The notes under the pieces: generated by a model
Database searches by the model: none
Seen by the model: the letters and a program-made list of their open reading frames with translations, nothing else
What the model was told of the DNA's origin: nothing
Assembly (NCBI RefSeq): GCF_964204865.1
Contig: NC_135252.1
Span: 11,863,383-11,927,382, forward strand
Source of the DNA: Styela clava
Taxonomy: Eukaryota; Chordata; Ascidiacea; Stolidobranchia; Styelidae
DNA length: 64,000 nucleotides
Direction: 5' to 3'
Shown: positions 1-11,995 of the stretch, one piece after another
How the letters are laid out: each line of letters begins with the position of its first letter
Position numbering within the stretch: the first letter of the stretch is position 1
Program-made: the position numbers and the translations under genes

Positions 1-298
1 TACAGTATTTTCTACACCAATATCCTATCGACTGATTTTAAAATAAAATCCAAAATGCTGCCACGGAACTTCTAATTATGACGTGACAAAAATGGAGAAA
101 ACAAATACAAATTCATTTCTTGTTTGAATATTGTTATCATGGTCGAAACAAAATTATGATTAAGTCAAGCTTTTTTACAGTGTCAAACAAAAGATGGATT
201 CTATGTATTGGAAGGAACACTTATTTAAAGTCATCTAGTATCTTATATGAAATATGTAAATAACAAACAAAAATTTCTAAATTCATTATAAAATTATT

Positions 299-2537
299 CT
301 CAATTTGAAGAAGATCAACATCTATTTTTGACCCGACTAATTTCTTCACAGTGGGATTGTATGATTCGCAAGTTGATTCCGTGCAGTTTATTCTGCTTTT
401 GCATTCCCCAATGATGGCATCTCCAGTGACTGTCACTAAATAATTTATAATGATATTACATAATGTTATACAGTATATCTGGCTACAAATATTCTATCCA
501 AAAGTTTCTACTATATATACCTACTTTCGCACGTAAGAATATGTGGCCTAATAGAATGAATGAAACGATATCGTGTTAGTATAATAGCATTTCACTTATG
601 AACTACAACCATAAGTCAACCAAAACATTACTTTTTTGCTATTCGTAAGCAAACAATTTTTAGTGAATTACAAATAATATTAAATCAATGATTGAAAATG
701 CTCAATAGAGTGCTTTTTAGTGTTATACCCTAACGAACCCGCACGGTTACGCAACAAAGACGATGGCATTGATTCCTACTTATCACTCATCGCCATTATG
801 CAGCCATATTGAACCATTATTCACCAGTTTACTGCCGTGGACACTATTTTGCTTCTATAATGAATCTCCGCTCTAGAAGACCCTTATTCCCAGTCCCAGT
901 CGTTCTGTCTGTGTATCTGTGTGTCGAAGCTGTAGCGTCTTTATTTGAAATTTCCCATATTTTTTCGCGTTTCGTCGATAATTAGGATTGCTATTTCCGT
1001 TTCTATGGCAGCGACGCAATAACGCGTCGATCGTTAGTAAATTTTCAATTTTCTCACAAGTTTTCACCATTTTCGAAAATTCGTATTCCAAGAACGCTAC
1101 CCTCCGCAGGAGAAAATACTCTTTTTAACAAGACATTTTTTATCTCAATACTCCATAAACTGGAGAAGCCTTGGGAATTTTTATGAAAATGATTAATCGT
1201 TAGCCACAGTATGCCGCTCACTCAAGGATACCTATGAGACGCACAGCGCTCAAAACGAATTGGCAGTGTCGGTAACGCGCTCAATGTTATATAGGCTCTG
1301 TCCATCCTGGGTAGGCTTACCATACGTCCCGCTTTAGGCGGGACAGTCCCGCCTTTTTAGTGTCTTGTCCCGCCGTCCTGACAAGTCAGCTAAATGTCCT
1401 GCTTTTGCGTTCAGCCATCCAGCATAATACACGAACATGTTCTCGTTACTGTTGTTGCTGTGTAGCGCAACGCTAGCCTACTTACTGAAGGTGAATGCGT
1501 TATTTTGTTTGTTTCGTTGTTTCCCGCTAACATTGTTAGCGAAGTATCACATGTAAAATCAATTCTCATTGGTCCTTTCCGGACGTTCACGTGAATGTAA
1601 CATTGAGCAACGTCTTTTTGAAGGTTGTTATCTACAGAAAAGCATGCTTGGGTGAATAAGTAAATTCTCAATGCTTGGGAACGGCAGACTATCTCATTAT
1701 TCTTTATTCCTTTTGGCTTTTGCTGTACAAAAAAATCTAAATTCCGATCCTTTGTATCGTTAGCGTCTATTCCTTTATATTTTTCGAATCGAACCCGATA
1801 TTTAGACAGAGAATATGCGCATTAACTCTCGATGACAATATGGTCAATGAAGACAGCCGGGATGGCTTTAAATGTAGGTCTGTGTAGTAAAATCGGAAAC
1901 TGTAAAGTTACAGGATTACAGCTAAGGGGTCGTGTCCTTGGAGGCGTCCCGCTTTGAAGTCAAAAAAATATGGTAACCCTAATCTTTGGTACATACCGTC
2001 TTGTTATTGCATTGTGTTTTTCACGAAACAGCACGTTGACGCCATCATGAGAACATAAATCAATTTCAATTCCATTTTAGTAATATAGCGGACATGGACT
2101 CCATTTTATTTTATATCTATTGGTAGTGAACTTACATAGAGCATAACAAACAATCTTTTTCATACATGTTAACTTAGACACTCTTCATTGGTCTTCTACA
2201 GTCTTAGACGAGCAAATGTGCGAGTATCTTTGGGAATTCCACAATATGAATGACATTTAAGTTATCAACAACAGCGTTTGTAAACCAAATTAGATTATTT
2301 TAAAAACAAATACTCACTCAAGTTCCCTAATGGATAAGACAGAGATGCTTCTACTTGAAGACATACAGCATCCAATCCTAAAGCGGGACAGCACGTTTTC
2401 GTTGAGATTTCATCCAAGTTGAATAAACCCATAGCATCGACCCTGTACCCATGTTGACATCGTCTGGATTCCACGCTAACCACGCAATATACTAGTATGC
2501 TTGAAAGATGAAAAATTATTCTAAATCCCATAACCAT
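299..2537 (-). CDS. LU-type surface protein, 5' part (partial, possibly degenerate)
   Basis: Exon 1 is 2537..2318 and exon 2 begins at 435. Exon 1 encodes a hydrophobic signal peptide followed by RRCQHGYRV, a TCC and a DAVC. It ends at a good donor (A|GTGAGT) in phase 1. Exon 2 follows a TATTTAG acceptor and carries ECKSRINCTESTC, the C-x5-C-x4-C motif of the other array members. No acceptable GT donor is visible where exon 2 should end (about 299-320). The exon with the CC-x4-CN signature is not present in bases 1-298. The 1.9-kb intron 1 holds a hAT-type insertion. Either the gene continues beyond the left edge through an unusual splice site, or it is decaying. Function is unknown; a secreted or GPI-anchored three-finger-like protein is inferred from its neighbours. 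Confidence 0.6.
1312..1981. mobile_element. Degenerate hAT-type nonautonomous element in intron 1
   Basis: The ends form an imperfect terminal inverted repeat: TAGGCTTACCATA on the left, and TATGGTAACCCTA on the right (reverse complement TAGGGTTACCATA). CGTCCCG-rich subterminal sequence lies on both sides (GTCCCGCTTTAGGCGGGAC on the left, GGCGTCCCGCTTTGA on the right). The flanking octamers ATCCTGGG (1304-1311) and ATCTTTGG (1982-1989) agree at 6 of 8 positions, as expected for an old 8-bp hAT target duplication. No transposase coding is visible. Confidence 0.6.
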
Positions 2538-5280
2538 AATGTTGTTCTATAAGAATACAATTGCTGTTTATGGCATACAGTATTGGTTGGTTCTAAATTA
2601 TTACCAACTTGTCACGCTATTCAATTTAAGACATAGGTAACCTGGGACGCTAAATTGCGGCTTCTGTCCTAAAATTAAAACCCATTATCCAAATTGCAGC
2701 CCTATAGCCATTTATGGTGGCCATCCAAATAGTGATTTTGACCATATATCATATATATATATACCCATCCCCGATACTGAAGTTTACTAAAATGATAAAT
2801 AGGCTGGGTAGGTAAAAATGTGTACCCACAAATCGCTGAATTCAGATTAGTATGCCTTTCTTTTCTTTTGCACTTTGGTTGGTGACAATAATACGTAATA
2901 CAACATTCAAACTAAACTGACAACCAGACGAGAGACCCCATATTTTTCCCTATGGGCTATGAACCGCCATTATACGTTTACATGGAATAAATATGGAAAT
3001 CCTTATACGAGTCGCCATTTTGAACAGGTAATTTTACCAGTTGTATAAGGAATTTTATCCGCGATCAGTTCAACCAGAATCCCCTTGTAGATCATATATA
3101 GTTCGGAATATCAACCACATTAAGTCTAAATATTACTTAACGGTTTATTATTAAGTTCACAATGAATTTCCCTCTTCTGGCAAAGGTCTGGTGATAATAA
3201 CAAAAGCAGTCATGTTCATGCCAAATATATGATCAGTTTTAGCGCAAGCGTATATAGTGCTTCTATGCGATGCGCCCCGCAACAACAAGTCTGTGAACGA
3301 CGTGGCTACATATTTGAATGGTCAGCCTCGCGCAAATTACCTCCGCATCAGACTGCAATTAACTGGAGCAGGAATTAACTGCAGACTGGAATTCGTCATC
3401 TTTTCTCATTCATTTATATTACTATCGCTTGGAACATTCAATTGCAATCAGACTAAAACCCATTATACAGCTATGAGAACTTGGGAAAGGGCCTGTGATA
3501 ATTTTCATCCAGAATAAAAATGTTTTTGCTTTGGGTGCTACACATCTGCTTTCCACGTTTGTGAGATAAGAAACTGAACTGAAGTTATTAGGAATATTTT
3601 GATTTAGAGCAGCGGTTACTGAAGTGAGTGAGTTAATGAGATGGCTACGGATGTAGAAGATCGTTTGTTAGTCAAAAACTCGTCCAAGGAAACGCTGCTG
3701 GAATTTTTTTTTTAGGAAACACTGATTTAGTGTATATATACTGATTTACTCAAACAGGTTTTACAGCTTCAAAATGGAGACGAAATCTGGATATTAAGCA
3801 AACTTGAACACTGATTAAATAGTATGTTTTTTAGAAATTGGGGATATTAAGCTTCGACCTAAATATTATATTGTTTTGTCTTTGTCGGTCTTAAAATATA
3901 AATCGGCAACGATGAGAGTATCAAAAAGGATAATCCGATACAATTGTTATATTCAGCCAGCAGATAAACTGTACAAGTATAAAATTATGACCTGTCTGTT
4001 GTGCAAAACTGTCGGAGTCCAATAGAAACAGTGTAGGCAGTCGCGATCGCGCTCATATTTTGAATAATTTGAATAATTTGGAGATAGGAAACCGGACATG
4101 CAATGATTGCTTTGGTTGAAGACGCACATTTATAGAATACGTGCAATTAATATGTCTTATGTTTTTAATCAATTTCAGTAAGTCGATGACTCTCATCTTC
4201 GAGGATTGACCAAAACAAACTTTCTATACATTGTACACAAATCGGCTGCATATTAGTGCTACATTGGTACTTTTTCTGGTTTGTCTTGTTAAATATAGTT
4301 CAATATTTGAAGTTCAATATTTGGGTTGCTACTTCAGCGCGAATCATCTATAACGCATCGTCGTAGTCATAGTCATAGTCAAGTTTATTTTTTCCAACCA
4401 GTAAAATAATGAATGATGCAAAAAATAAGCAAAAATTCAAGAACATGATTTTACTGGGGAAGGGAAGCCGTGGGGAACCAAAGTTGGTTATCTAGCAGCG
4501 GCACCCAATATTCAACTATCTAATTAACATATAATTTTAGTAGATCAATATAGCATAGTATAGTTTAGCCGTAAATATATACTAATACGGTTTAACGAGA
4601 AATCGTCATGACACTAGGGTGTATCTGAGAGCCACGCAATACATCAGATAGTAATTTGGGGTATTCCCCGTTTCGTAGCTTACAGGCAGTGAATAAAAGC
4701 GTGTTATGGCGAAATATTCGGGAATTTGTAGTGGCTCAGTTATCACAACCAAATTATGATAATCATCAGTTGTAGTGGACTGGACAACGGGAGACAATGA
4801 AGAAAGAACAGGTATAAATGACATAAATCTATTGAAGCAGATGTTTAACATGCCGCACAGTACCGTACCGGTACCGGTAACGTGATGAATAATATTCTAT
4901 CGTCTGTACAGACGCACTGGACTGCACAATATAAGTAACAAATAAGTAACAAACAAAGTAACAAATTGTCTATTTATAAGTTATCGCTTCAATAGCCAAT
5001 ATCTGCATTTAATTCTGACACTTTTAAAAAATGCGTATGCTGAAACTTATGTCTCGACAACAATTCAGAATTAGTAATAGTTTCGTTTGTGTAACCAAAA
5101 CATAAATGATTCAACCCCGTCCAGTTCCTTTGAAATTATTCAACGGCTTGATGCATATACACATTGATTTCGGTTATTTTCATCCGTTAAAAGACATTTT
5201 CTAAAGAGTTTATTAAAATTATCAACTCAAATATCAAGAAAATTAATCCATTGATAGATTTAATGACATTTTGTTAATGC
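2538..5280. other. Intergenic stretch, no supported gene
   Basis: This lies between the first and second array genes. It contains short AT microsatellites (around 2750-2762) and scattered open frames without homology signals or consistent splice sites. I see no exon carrying the array's cysteine motifs. Confidence 0.5.
5209..5214 (-). terminator. Poly(A) signal AATAAA
   Basis: AATAAA on the minus strand, about 67 bases after the stop codon of the gene at 5281-7412. It is a likely mRNA 3' end signal. Confidence 0.5.
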
Positions 5281-7412
5281 TTAATCAAATTTGAATTCCA
5301 TATACACTGACAACATTATAGCAATGAATATTGCAAATGACGGTGCAATTATTTTCGTCCCAGAAGTTGTAAGGTCAGGAGATTCTGCAATAAACAAATA
5401 ATATCTTAAAAAGTCGCAGGAAAAATGCAAATAGAATTTAAAAATCTCCTCCTATTCAATTATCTTTTTAGGAAGAATAGCCCTGCGTCTACTTTTTTTT
5501 AATTCACAAAGCAGTTCAGGGGGGATATACGGTTATTTACATTCCACTCCTTTTTGTTTGTTAACACTGTGTTGGACACGTACCGCGAGGATAAGTAAAT
5601 GAAACAAGAAAAAATGAACGAGTAAAATCACAAATATGTTTTACAAAATATAGCTTTCGTCAAAGATAGAATTTTTATCAATTTTTTCATGTCGTTAAAA
5701 AGCAGTGAAGTGCCAGGATTACCACATGGGAAGTCGACCCAAATATTATAAATAAAATTCATAGAAATAAACATCTGAGACTGGAAGGTTTGTTTTTAGA
5801 ATCCACACCATCTGCTTGATTGAATACACGCAAGAAAATTAAATTGATCCTTTGATCCTTAAAACGAATTTCAACTCCAAAAATTCATATATACTAATAA
5901 TTCACTTTTTCACTGATTTATTATTTACGTATTATTTACGATTTATGTATTATTTACCTGATGCCGTTACGACCGTGGTTTCCGGGCTATCATTCATAAT
6001 AACGCCATTGCAGCTGTTAGTGTCGCAGCATCGAACCTCGCACGATCTAAATTAAATCATGTATATTGTAACTCATTGCATCTATAGTTCAAAAATGCGC
6101 TTCTAACCAGACATAAAATGCTTTCGATTAACTCGTACCACGCCAATAGTGTTGAGGGTATATGTGCATGAATTGTCAATCGGGTCAGATTTTTTACATT
6201 GACACGGGATAAATAATTTGGGACTTGGATTGGGTGAACCTTTTACACATCTGGTTGAGACATATATATACTTGAATTGTACCGTACTCGATCGGTGCTC
6301 AATTTATGAATAACACTTGTATGAGTAAATTATTTTTTAAATGCAGCGGGATAATTTAGTAAGTAGGCCTGTGCACCCCAGTTTGATGTTTTCATGTCGA
6401 GTTGATTATTACCCTATACTGAATAAAAAAAACCAAAATACTTGATTGAATTTTGTATATATCATATGGAATCTACAATAAATATCAAAAGAGGCGCGTT
6501 AAAGTCTATATTACCGTTGGAGTAGTCCGCGAGTAAGAAACTTTGGCTTCCGAATCTGTTCAAGAATTTAGGGCAAAACGTTTTTTTTTTTTTCAGGTAA
6601 GGCGGAGCATCCTATGCAATACAATGTAACAATTCATCTAATATTGTGTGGTTTGTAAGACGAACTGGAATACAGCTTTGAATTAGTTACAAATGTTGAG
6701 ATCTTACTTTATCAGTACTTCATCTGCTTGGATACCTGATGCGTAGTTGAGTAGCGTGTCTTTGTAATCATCGCATGTTATTTCAGTGCAATTGCTACGA
6801 GGATGGCAATTCATATACACACCCTGTGCATCTTATAAAGAACACAATAAATATATATACAAGATCAGAAACAATTCAAATGTTCTGGTTTATTATTTAC
6901 ACCATTTGCCCAAAAATATAAAAAAGAAAGTTTGACTCGTATTAAAGATAGAAAGCAATAGAAAATCACAATCTATATATATCCATTAATAACAGGTATA
7001 GTTACTTGTTTATTATCACATAATAAGTTAATAATTTGTTAATCAGAAAATAGCACTTTGATCTTGAATAACAGTGGAGCATTTTCATTTTTGAACTGAA
7101 TTCCATCAGTCCTTCAAAGTTATGCTAGGTCGCAATGTTAAATATATGATAATTTTCAGAGGGGCGTTTTCGCTATCAATTCGCTTTATGGAACTTACCT
7201 TTTATTACGTTCAATGATATCACTACCTCCATTCGGAAACATACAGGATCTAGCGTCATCCATGTCGTGCAATTTTCGACGACTGTACTTCTGTTTTCTG
7301 ATATGTCCGGAATTGTTAGTTCATAACCCAGTTCACATTCAATACCTTGTACAGGATTGAAATCGGGACAGCTAACAAACATATACAATATTAGGAGATC
7401 AAGTCGAGGCAT
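5281..7412 (-). CDS. LU-type (three-finger-like) GPI-anchored surface protein, 176 aa
   Basis: Four exons: 7412..7199, 6831..6708, 6046..5958 and 5384..5281, all with GT-AG borders and phases 1, 2, 1. The lengths sum to 531 nt (176 codons plus stop). A signal peptide (about residues 1-22) precedes ECELGYEL, ENCTTW and DPVCFRME. Exon 2 gives NCHPRSNCTEITC. Exon 3 gives SCEVRCCDTNSCN, with the CC-x4-CN closing motif of Ly6/uPAR domains. Exon 4 has TTSGT followed by a hydrophobic tail (IIAPSFAIFIAIML), which looks like a GPI-attachment signal with a small-residue omega site. The N-terminal C-x2-C pair of classical LU domains is absent and two other cysteines are added. This supports an extracellular GPI-anchored protein; ligand and role are unknown. 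Confidence 0.87.
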
Positions 7413-8070
7413 TGCAAGTCAGGATTCTATACTTTATAAAGCTATTTTCATTGACAATATTACCATAAAATTACTGAGGATATATATGAAGTCACTCTGA
7501 AAAAAGTGAAGACAGAGTATTTGATGTTAAATTCTTCTTTATTTTGAACTAATCCTCTACTCAACAGTGTAGGAAATTCCCTTTTTAGATAAAATATTAT
7601 GTAGATCTACTCATCTAAAAATTATATAAAAAAAGAATAAAAATAAAGGGAGAAAATCAGAGAACGATGCCCAAATATGTAGACACGAAGACTAAAACAA
7701 AGTTGTACGGGTATGCTATCTGTCACCGTAGACTATCTGTAATACCTGACCACCGAATTGCTACGCGAAGGCGATACAACGTTCGCAATTTTTTATTTTA
7801 ATGACGTCAACGCTCACAAACAAACGAATTTCTTAGAGCCCATGGGAACTTTTGGAATCAATAGAAATAATAGACTTCCAGCGAAAGTGCAATCGTACTT
7901 TATAGGGCAGAATTTAACTGATGAAAATTACGGTAAAGTGGTGTATTCCCTACTCAAACTTATCTCGCCAAGTTCCATACTACTGACAATCAATAAAATC
8001 CCAATCATCTTTGAATGATCAAAACCTAAGATGATATTTTGCAGACGGAATTATACAAGATACAAAAAAC

Positions 8071-8180
8071 GGACCTCCAGAAGTATGTCCACCAAGATGG
8101 CGCACAACCTAAACATAGTAGATGTTCCCGGTTAGGGTTCAGGTTGTGCGCCATCTTGGTGCACATACTTCGGGAGCGCC
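8071..8180. mobile_element. Short MITE, GGNNCTCC-GAAGTATG family (110 bp)
   Basis: The two arms are near-perfect inverted repeats beginning GGACCTCCAGAAGTATG and ending CATACTTCGGGAGCGCC, with CCAAGATGGCGCAC inside each arm. Flanking octamers CAAAAAAC (8063-8070) and CAAAAAAT (8181-8188) match at 7 of 8 positions. The equivalent site in duplication unit 2 (about 14,735) is empty, so the insertion probably post-dates the duplication. Confidence 0.8.
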
Positions 8181-8782
8181 CAAAAAATTATGATATGAGC
8201 GATTCGACAACAAAGATAAATGTAAAATGCAGACATTATTTGTGTACAAACCACCATCGTTCAACAAGAATTTCCTTTAATAATCCTGGAATGCCTCATT
8301 CTGCGCTATCTTACTCATTCTTCGGGTTATGTACATTTTCCGTCTTGTGAAAGCCATTAAATGATTTTTATCTGTTTGTTTAATTTTTATATCGTACTGA
8401 ATCACCTAATAATCAATTTCCTTCCGGAGTATGGGTTTCAAAGAGTGTGCTTTACCGTTTAAACAAAGAGCAATTCAGTGTTGTTAATTTTGACTATCGG
8501 TTGTTGCCGTGGTGTTGCTGGGTAAACAGAACATCTTTCGATTTCTGTCATTGTAGTATGATTGCTTTTTTCAAAAATAGATTTCTGAAAAGAATATAAT
8601 GCATCATATTTCTTCATGTTAAAATACCCACGAACACACAATGAAACAAAATTCTTTGAACATATGTTGTTTATTCTGTTTATACGGGGCGTTTACCACA
8701 ATGAAAAGTGCAAATACTGTCTTCCAGATCATTATTTAATCTAAAGTATTTGGTACCTTTTTGAATACAACAAGGTGGAGAG

Positions 8783-9018
8783 GGTGCTCCCGAAGTATGC
8801 GAACCAAGATGGCGGACATCGGAACGTAACATGGGTAACAGGTTAGGGTTAGGCGATAAATTTTTTCCAATTTTCCTTATTTTAGTCCTTTAATCAGTTC
8901 GAAGACTAGCCAAGAGCCTCCCGTAGTATTTATACCTAAATTTATGGCCTAACCCTAACCTAGTACACATATTACATTCCGATGTCCGCCATCTTGGTTC
9001 GCATACTTCGGGAGCCCC
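8783..9018. mobile_element. Longer MITE of the same family (236 bp)
   Basis: Terminal inverted repeats GGTGCTCCCGAAGTATGC and GCATACTTCGGGAGCCCC enclose CCAAGATGGCGGACATC arms and a core related to TTAGGGTTAGG. A perfect 8-bp target duplication, GTGGAGAG, flanks it (8775-8782 and 9019-9026). The paralogous site near 15,346 in unit 2 reads straight through without the element. The 8-bp duplication points to hAT-type mobilisation. Confidence 0.88.
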
Positions 9019-9187
9019 GTGGAGAGACTTGTTTTTATTGCGGCAACGAACAAAAAACCCTGAATTACAAAGGATTTGTAAACGGAACAAGTTACGATCT
9101 CATTTATTAATACTTCATGATACCATGTTCGGAATAAATTTCAAAAGATAACAATACAGACAACCACAAATATATCTTCGGGTAGCG

Positions 9188-9250
9188 CCAATGTATAAAG
9201 AACAAAGGAAGATGAAATTATATCAAGTCGAGGCATTGCAAGTCAGGATA
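9188..9250 (-). pseudogene. Chimeric relic of LU gene exon 4 joined to another gene's exon 1 start
   Basis: Bases 9188-9223 resemble the last coding part of exon 4 of the LU gene at 9888-11715 (CCAATGTATAAAGAACAAAG, then GATGAAATTATAT). Without a break this continues into CAAGTCGAGGCATTGCAAGT, the start of exon 1 of the gene at 5281-7412. No intact frame remains. It looks like a breakpoint from unequal exchange between array members. Confidence 0.6.
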
Positions 9251-9887
9251 TTATGCCTTAGAAAACTGTATTCATTGACAATATTATTATAAAATTACTA
9301 AGTTTTTCATCGGTTTGTTCAAGTTTTATATCGTACTGAATCATTAATCATCAATTTCATTTCGTTTATGAGCATATGGAATGATGATGCATATGAGTAT
9401 AACTTGAACAATAAAATACAAATTTTGTGCCGATATCATTAAAAATGCGCCCACAAAGCCGAGTTTATTGATAGTGGTGAAATGTTTCGTATGTGTGTCC
9501 GCAGTTATCTGTGTGTTCAGTATCCATTCGTTTTTGTTTATGACCTCATTACCGATCAGTCAGTCGACCGCAAGCTATTTTGAAGATTTTAGTCGATCGC
9601 GGTCAAAGCAGGTTGGCCACCCCTGATTTAGATCATACAATTCAGATTTGTGACCTGCCTAGTTTTTAGTCGTAAGTGTTGAAATTTCATCTTGCTAAGT
9701 GTTATCTAAACTGCAAAAAAATAAATATTCTCAAACCATGATTGTAAAATTTGAACAATAACCATTTGCTAGACTAAGTATGATCTGCAAATAGAATATG
9801 TCTTTCATAACTAAAGATGTAGACGGGGTTTACACAATTATTCTCGCTCTTTGCATAAGTGAGATACGTCAATGAATGTTTCAAAAC

Positions 9888-11715
9888 TTAGCATATTAAG
9901 CAAAGTAGAGCCAATATATAGAGAACAAAGGAAGATGAAATTATATCAGTGCCGGATGTTGTTTGTTCCTGTCCAGCCGTTGGTGTCGAAATCGGCGTTT
10001 CTGTAACAAATAACTTCGATTATTTATAAGATACTGTTGTAAAATTTTCAATGACGAGAAACTTACTTGATGCATCCTCTATTACGCTAAAGGAACCTTC
10101 AGTAGAAAACTTTGCAGCGTCGGTTGTCTCTAAAGCTTTAGTTGTAAGTACCACAGGTCCGAGTAGATCCATCATGTTAATGTAATCTTCATTGCATTTG
10201 TTGGTGTTGCAGCATCCAACAGAGCACGTTCTATCATCAGAAAATGCAAATCATTATGTAAAACCTGCGTAAAGCTATTTACATATTAGATATCTCGTCT
10301 ATCAGAATCTCCCTCGTGTCTTCTGCCAACTGCGCCCTAGTTCGCTTATGCATTTTTACCTTGATTGCCACCTAGCTTCCGATATTTATCAGCTTTTACT
10401 CTTACAGTTTAATAGACTGTAGATTATTGACGCATTTCATGATAGTCGCTTAAATTGAGGGTAAATCATAAGTAAGTTTGATACATGCTCGATGCTCATC
10501 AGAGTTCACACATCAGAGCAATTTTATTTGGTAATAATAACCCTTGTATGAGAGAAAGAGATTTATTTTTTTTGTCAACCGAAATAAAATACCAGTCATC
10601 GTAATAATAATAAGTAATAAATTAGTTTGGTATAGACAGGAGGGAGTGATACGACCAAACGGTCATCGAAGTCATCTTCCCCGTGGAAGCCGAAGGTACT
10701 TTATACTCATAACACTGTTAGATATAAGGTTATATGTTTATTATTGCGAAAAGGTTCTCACGTGATGTCAATGTCTGAAATACTACTGCCAAAGCTCGAC
10801 GCTTGCAATTCTTGGAGTATTAGTTTTTTATATTGGCCGCAAGTTTGTTCAGTGCAGTTGATACGAGGGTGACATCCACTATACATGGCCTCTCCACCTG
10901 AAAAAATATTAAGTACCTATCATATTTTTAATAGGCGAGCGTGGGATTTGATTGTACAATAAAGTGAATGTATCATGAATATTCAAAGCGATTTTTGATT
11001 CATTCTTAAAAATATAGCTCAAACCAATATGTTTCTCTACTCAGTCCATAGTACAGGACACAACGGCAAGGAGTCAAATGGACCGCTATCAGCATATATA
11101 TCATAGGTAATTTATTCAAACCAAACCGCTATTTTGCTATTGGGTAGATAAAACAGAAGCGACATTTAACATATAATGAGAACTATAAAGCAACAACACA
11201 AAATAGTAAATTGGTAATGAGTAACGTCGAGTGAAAGCTGGATAAATGGGCTTCGACGGGAATACATGTAGGATGGTACATGATAAGCCAGTTTCGTGGA
11301 ATGAGTTTGGTAAAAGTTCTGATTTTGTTGACACAGTCCTGTTGTAAGTGGACTTATGAATAACTACATAATAAAAAGAGCAATCAAGTTCCTCAGTACC
11401 ACAGGTCCTCTATAGTCATCTGTTATTACACGACTATGCTGCTCCAAGTGAAGCAACAACTGATTTTACTGAACAACTTAACTTACTGATTGTGAACCCG
11501 TGATATGAAATACTGGCGGTTGATTCAATCCGAAAACACACAGGATTCGAGGTTGTCCACTCTGTGCAGTTCCCTGTGGTTATACTCGTCAGACCACTTA
11601 CAAGTGACGAAGTAGATGTTACTTCATATCCTTGTTGGCACTCTATACAATTGACCACGGTCATCTCAAAAAGCAATATCGATGCGAAAACCGACTTCCA
11701 GTATTGCCTCGACAT
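9888..11715 (-). CDS. LU-type GPI-anchored surface protein, duplicate copy 1, 213 aa
   Basis: Four exons: 11715..11487, 10897..10762, 10230..10067 and 10000..9888, with GT-AG borders and phases 1, 2, 1. The total is 642 nt. A signal peptide (MSRQYWKSVF plus a hydrophobic core) leads to ECQQGYEV, GNCTEW and PVCFRIE. Exon 2 gives GCHPRINCTEQTC. Exon 3 gives TCSVGCCNTNKCNED followed by a Ser/Thr/Ala-rich stalk. Exon 4 encodes TTSGT then a hydrophobic tail ending LALLCLIC, a probable GPI signal. Ten cysteines sit in the array's own spacing. The copy at 15748-17439 is about 94% identical in protein. Intron 2 carries a block absent from that copy. The role is unknown; extracellular and membrane-anchored is inferred. 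Confidence 0.9.
10547..10690. repeat. Interspersed repeat block in intron 2, absent from the paralogue
   Basis: The stretch AGATTTATTTTTTTTGTCAA through GGTATAGACAGGAGGGAGTG and CGACCAAACGGTCATC has a relative at about 32,425-32,545 (GAGATTTATTTTGTCAACC and GGTATAGACTGGGGAGCGAT). The matching intron in copy 2 jumps from TTATATGA straight to AGGGTACGAT near 16,400. It is either a transposed element that arrived after duplication, or a deletion in copy 2. Confidence 0.55.
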
Positions 11716-11995
11716 TTTAGTTATATATAACGAGTCTTACATGTAAAATAATCTGAAAACCTGGTTGTAAAGTAATTATTTGTAAAACTTCGTTAAAACT
11801 GATACCTGGATGGCTGCATCCTGATAAACCATCTCATTCTTTCGATGTTTTTCATTTGCGTAAGTTAGTAAACATATTATTGATCAGAATTATTTCCCAG
11901 TGATTATCATACGACTTAAAATATATGTGAAGACATGGAGGAAGGCTGAGTTGACATTGTCAGATCTCATTAGTTATTGCATGTTTCCAATATAC

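Noticed and set aside
3257-3517. 86-codon plus frame
   Set aside because: No recognised domain, no splice partners and an isolated position. A faint WxxxC resemblance to lectins is too weak.
4606-4851. 81-codon minus frame that could be a lone 3' exon (acceptor TGTCCAG)
   Set aside because: There is no room for exons 1-3 between it and the complete gene ending at 5281, and no cysteine motif.
8860-8970. TTAGGGTTAGG strings as interstitial telomere repeats
   Set aside because: They occur only inside the MITE cores and are not tandem hexamer arrays.
11137-11334. 65-codon minus frame in intron 1 of the LU gene, conserved at 16,858-17,055
   Set aside because: It lies between exons 1 and 2 and has no matching splice context. 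Its conservation is explained by the recent duplication of the whole region.
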